NCBI GenBank assembly: GCA_031281025.1
Contig: JAITFY010000069.1
Location: 1 to 33,129 of the forward strand
DNA: 33,129 nt
Origin: Treponema sp.
Lineage (GTDB): Bacteria; Spirochaetota; Spirochaetia; Treponematales; Breznakiellaceae
Direction: 5' to 3'
The position numbers were made by a program, and so were the translations under genes. Positions 8,514 to 16,133 of the stretch are shown piece after piece (positions within the stretch are counted from its first letter, which is position 1; each line of letters begins with the position of its first letter). The notes under the pieces were generated by a model that worked only from the letters and a program-made list of their open reading frames with translations, had not been told where the DNA came from and ran no database searches.

Positions 8514-8560
8514 GCTTTAAATATATCGCAAGGAATTAAAAATTCATGTAAAAAAAGGTG

Positions 8561-8586
8561 AAAAAAGCCTACGCTACAGGTAGCGT
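8561..8586 (-). terminator. Terminator-like hairpin with U-run on the minus strand, upstream of the barrel gene
   Basis: ACGCTA (8571-8576) and TAGCGT (8581-8586) form a perfect 6-bp stem with a CAGG loop. Read on the minus strand the stem is followed within 4 nt by six U (complement of 8561-8566). No gene to the right is encoded on that strand, so this either attenuates the leader of the 7935-8513 gene or blocks antisense transcription from the divergent region. Apart from this, 8514-8724 shows only A/T tracts; I see no convincing promoter for the large plus-strand operon. Confidence 0.4.
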
Positions 8587-8724
8587 CATATAAAAAAACA
8601 CCCGCTATATATGGTGCAGGTGCCTGTCATCAAAAAAATATTTATTTTTTTTTCATTTTCGGTCAAGCACCACGCATGTGCACACCCATATAAGGGAAAC
8701 AAAATTTTCTTTATGGAGTTGCTT

Positions 8725-9723
8725 ATGAAAACAAAACATTTTTACTTACCTTTTTTACTTTTGATGATTGCTTTTTCTATCCAGGGGGTTACCTGCAGCA
8801 GGGAAACAATTTCCCGGGAATTACCTTCGGCGGTAATGGTTTCGTCGAATACATTGCCGGCGGCATTACAACGAGAGCTCGATTTAAGGTCGTTTTTGCA
8901 AACGCTGGATGAGCTTGCCGAGCTGGAAAGAGCCGGCTCCTGGATACAGGGGATGGCTTTTACAGAGTCGGGGATTAGGGAAAATGCCGGAGATTATGCG
9001 GGAGCTGTGATTGCTGCCTACAAGGAGCTTTCATGGGCCTACGGTATGGGGTTGATACAAAAACAGGAAATCGAACAGGGGTTATTAAATATAATCGCCG
9101 CAAAAAACGAAGATGAAACTCTTGCTGTTACAACCGCGTTACTTGCATTTTTAAACGGCCGTTGGGATGATGCCGCTGCCGGTCTTGCTCCGTTCATCGA
9201 TATTGACGACGAGCCTGATGGCTTTGGACGCTGGCTGCTGCTTGTTTGTGTTCTGGAGAAAGACAAAGATGACAGACATACAGGAGCGGCATACAGATCT
9301 ATCCGTGCGCGTTATGCGCAATTTCCTGAGTATTGGTATCGCGGCGCAAGGGCATTTTCCGGTATCATTGCCGCCGAGTTTGCGGAGAATGGCATTAATT
9401 CATCTCCTGTGGGGCCATTTGCAGATGAATGCCGCAAAATACTTGCATCTTTTATTGGCTTAAACGTGGAAGATGCTCCTTCGATCAGAACCAAAAGGGA
9501 AATTGAAGCGGTTGTTTCCCTTTCGGTTAATTCGGGGAATCCGCAAATTTTGGATGTTTTGCTGCCGTTGATCAGCCTTCCTGATAATGCCTACACAGTT
9601 TATGCAGTTGGCGCACTTAGGGCGCTGGCTTCAATATCCGGGTTCCGGGACTACTACGCCAGACGTGCAGAAGCTTCCAGCGGGCGTCTTGCTGAACGGC
9701 TTTCTTTTTTAGGGCGGGGTTAA
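8725..9723 (+). CDS. Unrecognised alpha-helical lipoprotein, first gene of the efflux/giant-protein operon
   Basis: This 332-residue protein has a lipoprotein-type signal peptide (FLLLMIAFSIQGVTCS; Thr before Cys is a relaxed lipobox of the sort spirochaetes tolerate). The mature chain is helical with Ala/Leu/Glu-rich pairs reminiscent of solenoid (TPR or HEAT-like) repeats, for example ENAGDYAGAVIAAYKELSWA and FLNGRWDDAAAGLAPFI, but I cannot assign a family. The start is set at ATG 8725 because GGAG lies 6 nt upstream and the signal peptide starts there; an in-frame ATG at 8611 would add 38 non-signal residues. The stop is one base from the next gene. Being first in a run that leads to TolC, adaptor and RND genes suggests a scaffold or assembly role, which is inference. 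Confidence 0.7.
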   Translation: MKTKHFYLPFLLLMIAFSIQGVTCSRETISRELPSAVMVSSNTLPAALQRELDLRSFLQTLDELAELERAGSWIQGMAFTESGIRENAGDYAGAVIAAYKELSWAYGMGLIQKQEIEQGLLNIIAAKNEDETLAVTTALLAFLNGRWDDAAAGLAPFIDIDDEPDGFGRWLLLVCVLEKDKDDRHTGAAYRSIRARYAQFPEYWYRGARAFSGIIAAEFAENGINSSPVGPFADECRKILASFIGLNVEDAPSIRTKREIEAVVSLSVNSGNPQILDVLLPLISLPDNAYTVYAVGALRALASISGFRDYYARRAEASSGRLAERLSFLGRG

Positions 9724-9724
9724 A

Positions 9725-10354
9725 ATGCGTCTTGCGTTATTTACATTTTGTACGCTGTTCCTTCTTTTGGCTTCCTGTAACAGAAAACCTGATGCAGAAA
9801 CAATACGTCTCTATGTTCGGGCTTCCGATGCCTATGCGCTTGGACAATTCGACAGCGTAAAACAAATTTTGCAAAGGGAAAACAATTTTCCGCCTGCATT
9901 GATGCTGCGTACTAAAGCCGAATATTTTTCCGGTGACATTGAAAGAGCGGAAATGTCCTGCCGCAGGGTTATCAAACTGCGTCCTTCGTCATCAGAGGCT
10001 CGCATTTTTCTGGCAAGAATCTTTCGCGAAAAAGGCGACATTGCCGGAGCGGTTAATATGACAGAAAACATATTGGCCGACAATCCGCAGGACATTCGTA
10101 CTTTGCGGCTTGCAGCCGAACTTGCAATGGATACAGGGAAATTGGATGAAGCGATGGTTTTCCTTAACAGGGCCTCTGAATACTCCGCCGAAAGCGCAAT
10201 GGTTTTACTGGACAGGGCACGATTACGATGGATAGCCGGATTGACAAACGACAATGTGCTGGAAGATTTAAGCCGTGCAAAAGCTATGCTCCCATGGGAT
10301 GCGCCATTATTACGCTCAATTTCAAATCTTGAAGAAATAATCAGGAGGCAATAA
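9725..10354 (+). CDS. TPR-repeat lipoprotein
   Basis: This 209-residue lipoprotein has a classical lipobox (LLLASC, Cys about 18). The rest is made of tetratricopeptide-like helix pairs: RASDAYALGQFDSVKQIL, RTKAEYFSGDIERAEMSCR with VIKLRPSSSEARIFLARI, FREKGDIAGAVNMTENILA with DNPQDIRTLRLA, and MDTGKLDEAMVFLNRA. These give about four repeats across residues 25-190. TPR lipoproteins commonly scaffold envelope complexes. It is one base from the preceding gene and one base from the following TolC-type gene, so it is an integral member of the operon and may help assemble the tripartite system. Confidence 0.8.
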   Translation: MRLALFTFCTLFLLLASCNRKPDAETIRLYVRASDAYALGQFDSVKQILQRENNFPPALMLRTKAEYFSGDIERAEMSCRRVIKLRPSSSEARIFLARIFREKGDIAGAVNMTENILADNPQDIRTLRLAAELAMDTGKLDEAMVFLNRASEYSAESAMVLLDRARLRWIAGLTNDNVLEDLSRAKAMLPWDAPLLRSISNLEEIIRRQ

Positions 10355-10355
10355 A

Positions 10356-11804
10356 GTGTGCAAATTTATCAGATTGATGAATTTTATTTTGTATTTTGTT
10401 TTTGCTTCATCGTTATTTGCAAATGAAACGCTTACTTTCTCGCAAGCTGCCAACATTGCTGTAACATCTTCTGTTGATCTTAGGCACTCTCAGTCTTCGC
10501 TTTCTCTTACGGAAGGAGCATGGAGATGGGGAGTGCGGGAATACTTTCCGCGATTAACAATTACCGCTTCCGAAAACGATCGTTTGCAGCAAATTGGCTC
10601 TGATTCGTTTATAAAAAATTACGGGGTTAGTCTGGATCAGTTGGTCTTTAACGGAGGCAGAACAATTATGTCCAGAAGGCTTGAGCGTATGGAACTTGAT
10701 CTAACTTCTTCCAGACTGGACAGAATGGCGTCCGATATTGCAGAAGCGGCAATATCAGCTTATCGCAATGTTCTTTCAGCAAGAGCAATACTGGAAATTC
10801 GCAAATCGGCATTAATCATTTTTGAAGAACAACGAATGATTTTAAACGAAGAAGTCCGGCTTGGATTGGCGCTTCCTGTCGATCTTGCAAATGCAGACAT
10901 TAACCTTGCCGATGCAAAACTGGACATTTTGTCTCTTCAACTGGATTTAACCGAGATGGAAAGGCAGTTTGCAGAACTTCTTGGGCTGGAACATTTGCCG
11001 GTTTTGATCGAAAAGGTTGATATTCACCGCTCTTCTGTTTTTCCTGCACAAACGGCGTTTGAAAAAACGGCGTTTGAACAAACGAGGTTTGCTTCTACGG
11101 CTGCTGCCATTGCAAGAGAGCATAATCCGGATCTAATTGAAGCGCGTTTTTCGATAACCAAAAGAGAGGCGGAGTTAAAGTACCTTTCCAATTCATGGAT
11201 ACCAACTTTACGGATGACAGGAAATTTTGGAATTACCGGGCAGCGTTATCCGCTAACACGTTACAACTGGTCTTTAGGTTTAACGGTTGACTTAACAAAT
11301 CCATGGTTTCAAAATCGCAGCGCTGGGCAGGCTGGTTTTGAGCCGCCGCATGACAAAACTGCAATGATCCAAAACAGCTTTACTCCGCTGCCGGATCCTG
11401 CATCAAGATACGGCAGGAAGCAGGCAGGGCTGATTTTGGATATTGAGCAGGAAAAATACAGCATCGCTCTTGAACAAATTGGCCGAGTTGCAGCAAATGC
11501 CGTAGAAAATTATGTAATTGCCGAACAAAGAAGGCTTTTAGCCCTTGAAGCTGCCGCTCTGGGAATTGAACGTTACCGTATTGAAGAAATAAGACTGACA
11601 CTTGGACAAATAACCAGATTAAAACTTATGGAAGTTTTAATCGAACAAACTCAAAGAGAAATTGCCGTTGTACAGGCTGCAACTGCTCTGCTTGAAGCAG
11701 AACGCGAATTAGAGCGTTTTCTTGATCTTGAACCTGGAGGGCTCATTATACTTGCGGCCAATATCGAAACAACGAATATTACACCATCACAAAGGAGAAA
11801 TTAA
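10356..11804 (+). CDS. TolC-family outer-membrane efflux protein
   Basis: This 482-residue outer-membrane factor would form the trimeric exit duct of a tripartite efflux or secretion system. The GTG start at 10356 is chosen because AGGAGG lies 7 nt upstream; a signal peptide ends at FASSLFA. Two OEP-type halves are visible: LTFSQAANIAVTSSVDLR leading to YFPRLTITASE and YGVSLDQLVFNGGR, then a long helical segment (residues about 120-210), and a second half starting with AREHNPDLIEARFSITKREA, SNSWIPTLRMTGNFGITGQ and YNWSLGLTVDLTNPW with another helix pair. The halves are joined by a short low-complexity linker encoded by a 15-bp repeat. The 3' end overlaps the adaptor gene by one base (TAATG). 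Confidence 0.9.
   Translation: MCKFIRLMNFILYFVFASSLFANETLTFSQAANIAVTSSVDLRHSQSSLSLTEGAWRWGVREYFPRLTITASENDRLQQIGSDSFIKNYGVSLDQLVFNGGRTIMSRRLERMELDLTSSRLDRMASDIAEAAISAYRNVLSARAILEIRKSALIIFEEQRMILNEEVRLGLALPVDLANADINLADAKLDILSLQLDLTEMERQFAELLGLEHLPVLIEKVDIHRSSVFPAQTAFEKTAFEQTRFASTAAAIAREHNPDLIEARFSITKREAELKYLSNSWIPTLRMTGNFGITGQRYPLTRYNWSLGLTVDLTNPWFQNRSAGQAGFEPPHDKTAMIQNSFTPLPDPASRYGRKQAGLILDIEQEKYSIALEQIGRVAANAVENYVIAEQRRLLALEAAALGIERYRIEEIRLTLGQITRLKLMEVLIEQTQREIAVVQAATALLEAERELERFLDLEPGGLIILAANIETTNITPSQRRN
11052..11096 (+). repeat. Three-unit 15-bp in-frame tandem repeat within the TolC-type gene
   Basis: Three consecutive 15-bp units (11052-11066, 11067-11081, 11082-11096) encode TAFEK, TAFEQ and TRFAS. 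The first two differ at one base; the third is degenerate. The repeat lies in the linker between the two OEP halves, where length change would be tolerated, and could arise by slippage without breaking the frame. Confidence 0.75.
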
Positions 11805-13165
11805 TGAAGAATTTATTACTGACAATTTTACACCTAACGGTTTTGTTAACAACATTGTTGTATTTTTCTTGTGAAAGACAACAGTTAAACATCAACAATG
11901 AAGCAAGAAGAGTAAGGGGAATTGCCGCATTTGAACAGGAAATGCCGGACGAATGTACAGGTTTTGGAAGCCTTTCCTTTCTGAGTAAAGTTGATATTGC
12001 TTCTCCGCATGAAGCGGTTATTGGCAGGCTCTTTTTCCGGGAAGGCGATTATGTGAATCAGGGGAATGTAATTATTCAGCTTGAAAACTCGCAGATTAAT
12101 CTTGCAGTTGAAAGGGCAAGAAACAATTATTCTCAGGCTTTGGCTGCATCCAATCTGGCAGGATCAAGGCTGCTGGAAGGCGTATTTCATGCCGAAGCGC
12201 AGATGCTTGCGCTTGAGAAGGCCTTTGTTGAGCTGGAACTGGCAAAACGAAGATGGGAGGAGAATAACCGTAAACATCAAAACCAGGAGGCTCTTTTCCA
12301 GGCCGGAGGCATTCACACAGAGGCAATTCTTGTAAGCCGGTTCAGCATTGACTCGGAATGGGAACAAATTCAATTAATGGAAAGAGAGCTGGAAATTCGC
12401 CTGATTGGCCGCCGCGATCAGGATCTGATAAAAGCAGGTATTCCAGTACCGTTAAACGAAACAGAAAGAAAAGAAGCCGTTATAATGCTTCTTACTGCTA
12501 CCCTAAGAGCGGAACTGGAAGCAGCGCAGGCAAGGCTTGAGGCGACAGAAAAGGAACTAACATCGGCTATTCTTGTATTGGAAGAACTGACAGTGCGAAG
12601 CCCTTTATCCGGTATTGTGGGAGCGCGTTATCTTGAAGAAGGAGAACGTGTCCGGTCTCAGGATAAAATCCTAAGTCTTATAGATACCAGTTCGTTATAT
12701 GCCATGTTTCCAATTCGTGAAAGAGAAGCCTTGCGGATAGAAAAGGGAATGAGAGCATCCGTTTTAATTGATGGAACAGGCGAAACCAGAGAAGGTATTG
12801 TCGATTTGGTTTATCCACAGGCAGACAGCCAAAGTTTAAGTTTTTTTGTAAGGGTTTTGCTGCAAAATTCAAACACAGAAGATTTTAACAGATTAAAGCC
12901 AGGAATGTTTGCCCGTGTAACGGTAATTCTTGGGTCTCCAAGGACAGCTGTTTTTATTCCAGAATCTGCGGTTTTTAATCAAAATAATGACGAAGGAAGC
13001 GTTTTTATTATCAACGGCAGCACACTTGCAGAAAGAAGAATAGTTCTTGGATTTTCGCATGGCGAAGAACGTGAGGTAAAAAATGGATTAACAGCTGGGG
13101 AAATCATCGTGCAGCGGCCAGATTCTTTTCTAAGGGAGGGAACCTATGTTACGCTTGCGGATTAA
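11804..13165 (+). CDS. Periplasmic adaptor (HlyD/AcrA-type membrane fusion protein), lipoprotein
   Basis: This 453-residue adaptor links an inner-membrane RND pump to the TolC-type duct. It has a lipoprotein signal (LLTTLLYFSC, Cys about 23). The split lipoyl domain is seen as VDIASPHEAVIGRLFFREGD with VNQGNVIIQLENSQI (about 62-102) and LTVRSPLSGIVGARYLEEGE (about 263-282). Between these halves lies a long hairpin of about 160 residues rich in Glu/Ala/Leu, with a LTATLRAELEAAQARLEATE helix; that is long for the family. The beta-barrel domain (LYAMFPIREREALRIEKGM) and membrane-proximal domain (VFIPESAVFNQ, GLTAGEIIVQRPDSF) follow. The start overlaps the TolC-type stop; AAAGGAG lies upstream. 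Its 3' end overlaps the next gene by 20 bases. Confidence 0.9.
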   Translation: MKNLLLTILHLTVLLTTLLYFSCERQQLNINNEARRVRGIAAFEQEMPDECTGFGSLSFLSKVDIASPHEAVIGRLFFREGDYVNQGNVIIQLENSQINLAVERARNNYSQALAASNLAGSRLLEGVFHAEAQMLALEKAFVELELAKRRWEENNRKHQNQEALFQAGGIHTEAILVSRFSIDSEWEQIQLMERELEIRLIGRRDQDLIKAGIPVPLNETERKEAVIMLLTATLRAELEAAQARLEATEKELTSAILVLEELTVRSPLSGIVGARYLEEGERVRSQDKILSLIDTSSLYAMFPIREREALRIEKGMRASVLIDGTGETREGIVDLVYPQADSQSLSFFVRVLLQNSNTEDFNRLKPGMFARVTVILGSPRTAVFIPESAVFNQNNDEGSVFIINGSTLAERRIVLGFSHGEEREVKNGLTAGEIIVQRPDSFLREGTYVTLAD

Positions 13166-14606
13166 TTTTTCCGGTGTTGTGTCACGTATCATTTTATTGA
13201 TTGCATTAACGTTTTTGTGTTTTACGGTTTCATGCGGCTTTATAGATCTGCGTCCAATAGGAGTAAAAATTGAACCAGGGAGCAACAATTCTGTTTTACC
13301 TGAGATATTCAGCCCTGTGATAATCAGATTTGATACAGCAATGATTAAAAATGAAACCGAAGGTAATTTGCATATAAGTTCGGATTCGGGAATCGTAAGA
13401 GGAGATACATACTGGAACGGCAACAATTTTTATTTTGTTCCTATTCCCGGATGGACAGCAGGAACCCGTTACACATTGAGTTTGTTGGGAACATTACGTT
13501 CAGTTGACGGAAGAGAAACGCGAGTTGAACATTTTGTTTCGTTTTTTGCAATAAACAAAAACGATCCGCCATTACTGGAATTTCACAATCCTTCTGACGG
13601 GGTTTCTGTTAGTACAAATAATTTTGTTATGGAATTTCATTTTTCCAAATCGATGGACAGACATTCTGTTGAATCTGCGCTTACTCTGGAAGGAATAAGA
13701 GAAACAACTTTTGAGTGGTTGGTTGATGACAAAATACTTAAAGTTTCTGCCGGAAATGTTCTTTCTCCCTGGCTTTTTTACCGGTGGAGTTTAAGAGATT
13801 CCGCCAAATGTAATGACGGAATTCCGCTGCCCAAAACATATTCAGGAAATTTTATAACTGATTTGGATCAAACCTTGCCGGAAGTTATCGATGTTTATCC
13901 GGTATTGTATGCAGACGGCAGCTGGTTTCCAACCGGCGCTTGTTTTGAAACAAAATTGGGACAGGGTCAGGGAGCAGCAGTTGTTTTTAATAAACCAATG
14001 GGTGAAAACGCACTTCGTTCATTGCGTTTTGATCCATCTCTTACAGGTAGAACAGAATTATTGTCGGAAAACTCAATTGTATATATTTTTACAAGAGATC
14101 CGGAGCCGGGTACAACATACACTTTAATTGTATCAGGAGATACAAGAGACCATGAAGGATTAAAAATAGGCGCTGATTTTAGAATCAATTTTACTCCCGA
14201 TATTCCATTAATAAATATTACATCAATTAATTTTGGCGGCGGATTTGTTATCGAAAATTTTTCTGCAACAAACAATTTTTTACAAGTTCAGGTTAATTCT
14301 GCAACAGGCGAATTTTATTTTACCATTAATTTTTCGCTATTATTTAACAATGATGGAAAGCAAAATACGCCTCAAAAAATAAAACTTGCTCCTTTTTTTC
14401 CGCGTACGCTCGCGCCGGTTGCTTTGCAGGACGTAAATTGGCTTTCAAGTAATCGTTTATACATGCGTTGGGAAGGATTAATCGCCACAGATGATATTCC
14501 CCATTATTATACGTTAACTATTCCCGGAGGAAGGGGCGGAATTAATCCAGATACAGGCATTTTTATGAAGGAAGATATAGTTATTTATCTGGAGGCGATC
14601 AAGTGA
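13146..14606 (+). CDS. Lipoprotein with Ig-like (Big_5-type) domains, paralogue 1
   Basis: This 486-residue lipoprotein (lipobox FTVSC, Cys about 35) has repeated bacterial Ig-like units of the SbsA/Big_5 kind. Each unit carries a P-V-I-I-R-F-D or M-E-F-H-F-S-K-S-M-D strand, then a FYFVP or ILKVS strand, then a RYTLSL-type strand with a LRSVDG turn. I see units at about 40-140, 145-240 and 245-355, with a divergent C-terminal part (about 360-486). Such domains are structural or adhesive rather than enzymatic. The ATG 13146 lies inside the adaptor reading frame (20-base overlap) with GGGAGGG upstream. The stop overlaps the next gene (GTGA). Placement between adaptor and RND genes is unusual for efflux operons. 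Confidence 0.78.
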   Translation: MLRLRINFSGVVSRIILLIALTFLCFTVSCGFIDLRPIGVKIEPGSNNSVLPEIFSPVIIRFDTAMIKNETEGNLHISSDSGIVRGDTYWNGNNFYFVPIPGWTAGTRYTLSLLGTLRSVDGRETRVEHFVSFFAINKNDPPLLEFHNPSDGVSVSTNNFVMEFHFSKSMDRHSVESALTLEGIRETTFEWLVDDKILKVSAGNVLSPWLFYRWSLRDSAKCNDGIPLPKTYSGNFITDLDQTLPEVIDVYPVLYADGSWFPTGACFETKLGQGQGAAVVFNKPMGENALRSLRFDPSLTGRTELLSENSIVYIFTRDPEPGTTYTLIVSGDTRDHEGLKIGADFRINFTPDIPLINITSINFGGGFVIENFSATNNFLQVQVNSATGEFYFTINFSLLFNNDGKQNTPQKIKLAPFFPRTLAPVALQDVNWLSSNRLYMRWEGLIATDDIPHYYTLTIPGGRGGINPDTGIFMKEDIVIYLEAIK

Positions 14607-16126
14607 AAAAAAATATAGTTGTTTTATGTTTAATGCTTTTTTTGTTATTGAGCGCCTGCGATATTTTAAGGTCTTCATTGTTTAAAGTTGTTTCCTGGAC
14701 ACCGGGAGACGGTTATCATTCAGATCCGGGAAATATAATTATTTCTTTTGATTTTTCACACACTCCACATAAATCCAGTGTAGAGCGAAACTTTACACTT
14801 AACGAAGATGGAAATCGTGTAAGAGGATTTTTTAAATGGGAAAAAAACAAAATGACTTTTGTCCCACTGGTTCCTCTTAAAAAAAATGCTGACTATACAA
14901 TAAATATTTCCACCGATGCTCGTGATACCAACGGCCTTTCTATGGAGACGGCGTTTTATCATGTTTTTACTACGAGACCTTGTACAACCCGTCCAGATTT
15001 AATTTCGTGTTTTCCATCAATGCATGAAGAAATAAGCGATTTAAAAAGCCAGATAATACTGGAATTTTCATTACCCATACCGCTAAAAAGTTTATACGAT
15101 AACATTTCATTTGTTCCATCAATGACAGGTTTATGGCGGCAGGAAGATGAAGGGAAAACAGCCGTTTTTCAGCCTTCGGATATGTGGCTGCAAAATAACC
15201 GTTATGAGATTCGTATTTCTTCTTCATTGACAGATAACAATGGAATGAACATAAGAAATGGGTTTTCCAGTGTATTTATAACTGGAGCTGATCACGAAAT
15301 ACCAGCGCTTTTGTCTGCAAGCCGAATCACAAAAGCGGGTATTTCTATTCAGTTAATGCCGGACAGGGGGTTTTCATGTGTATCAGAATTACCGGTAGAA
15401 AACTCCGGCTGGGAAAAAGATGACCGGTTTTTGCTGGTTTTTTCCAAACCTGTTGACAGCCTATTGGTTAGAAATTATACGAATATTGAAAATGGTCCCA
15501 ATTTTGTTATGGAAACATTACCAGGTTTTAAAACAGAATTTATTTTTAGATTTGAAAATACGCCTGTTTATGAAAGCAGATTTACATTGAGAATAAGGAA
15601 TGGTATCAGAGATGAATCTGGAAATGAAACCAAAGATGAAAGTATTTTCCGGATCTTTGCCGACGGAGAATTTTCAAAACCACCGGAACTTGCCGGAATC
15701 AGAATACCAATGGCGCCTAAAAACCATACGGATTCTGAACCTGTTTTTTTTACAATTGATTCGCTTTATGAAACTATTCCCATAACAGACGAAAACTATC
15801 CATCCGGTGAAACTGTTAATACATGGATAGAATTGTATTTTATCACTGCAGAAGAAACGTTGATTGATGTTTTTTCCCTAATGGAATTGTTTCGTGTAGA
15901 AACTTCGAACAATGTGATTTATTTTTCTCCAAAACAGATAAAAACATCAGATTTTACATTTGTTGAACCACAATCAGGATGGGAAGATTTTCAAAGAGTA
16001 GAAATTATTGGTGATCTTAGAAATTCAACCAACTTTGGAATAATAAATTTTCAAATTGCTGCCGGTCTTAGGGATAATGCCGGTAACAGAAACGAAAACA
16101 GCTTTAACGTATCACTTAAAAAGTAG
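14603..16126 (+). CDS. Lipoprotein with Ig-like (Big_5-type) domains, paralogue 2
   Basis: This 507-residue lipoprotein (lipobox LLLLSAC, Cys about 19) is built like the preceding protein: Big_5-type units at about 25-125 (VVSWTPGDGYHSDPGNIIIS, MTFVPLVPL, DYTINISTDARDTNGLS), 130-225 (LISCFPSMHEEIS, YEIRISSSLTDNNGMN) and about 270-350 (FLLVFSKPVDSLL, FTLRIRNGIRDESGNETKD). The final 150 residues are beta-rich without a clear repeat. The two genes are probably an old tandem duplication, since they share domain order more than sequence. GTG 14603 is the start: GGAGG lies 7 nt upstream and the signal peptide begins there. Seven bases separate its stop from the first RND gene. Confidence 0.78.
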   Translation: MKKNIVVLCLMLFLLLSACDILRSSLFKVVSWTPGDGYHSDPGNIIISFDFSHTPHKSSVERNFTLNEDGNRVRGFFKWEKNKMTFVPLVPLKKNADYTINISTDARDTNGLSMETAFYHVFTTRPCTTRPDLISCFPSMHEEISDLKSQIILEFSLPIPLKSLYDNISFVPSMTGLWRQEDEGKTAVFQPSDMWLQNNRYEIRISSSLTDNNGMNIRNGFSSVFITGADHEIPALLSASRITKAGISIQLMPDRGFSCVSELPVENSGWEKDDRFLLVFSKPVDSLLVRNYTNIENGPNFVMETLPGFKTEFIFRFENTPVYESRFTLRIRNGIRDESGNETKDESIFRIFADGEFSKPPELAGIRIPMAPKNHTDSEPVFFTIDSLYETIPITDENYPSGETVNTWIELYFITAEETLIDVFSLMELFRVETSNNVIYFSPKQIKTSDFTFVEPQSGWEDFQRVEIIGDLRNSTNFGIINFQIAAGLRDNAGNRNENSFNVSLKK

Positions 16127-16133
16127 GGGTTAC

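Noticed and set aside
8611-8724. N-terminal extension of the first operon lipoprotein (38 residues)
   Set aside because: It has no Shine-Dalgarno sequence and would bury the lipoprotein signal peptide; ATG 8725 has a good ribosome site.
16056-16133. N-terminal extension of the first RND protein into the preceding gene
   Set aside because: It overlaps the Big_5 gene by 71 bases and is not RND-like; the ATG at 16134 fits the family start and has its own ribosome site.
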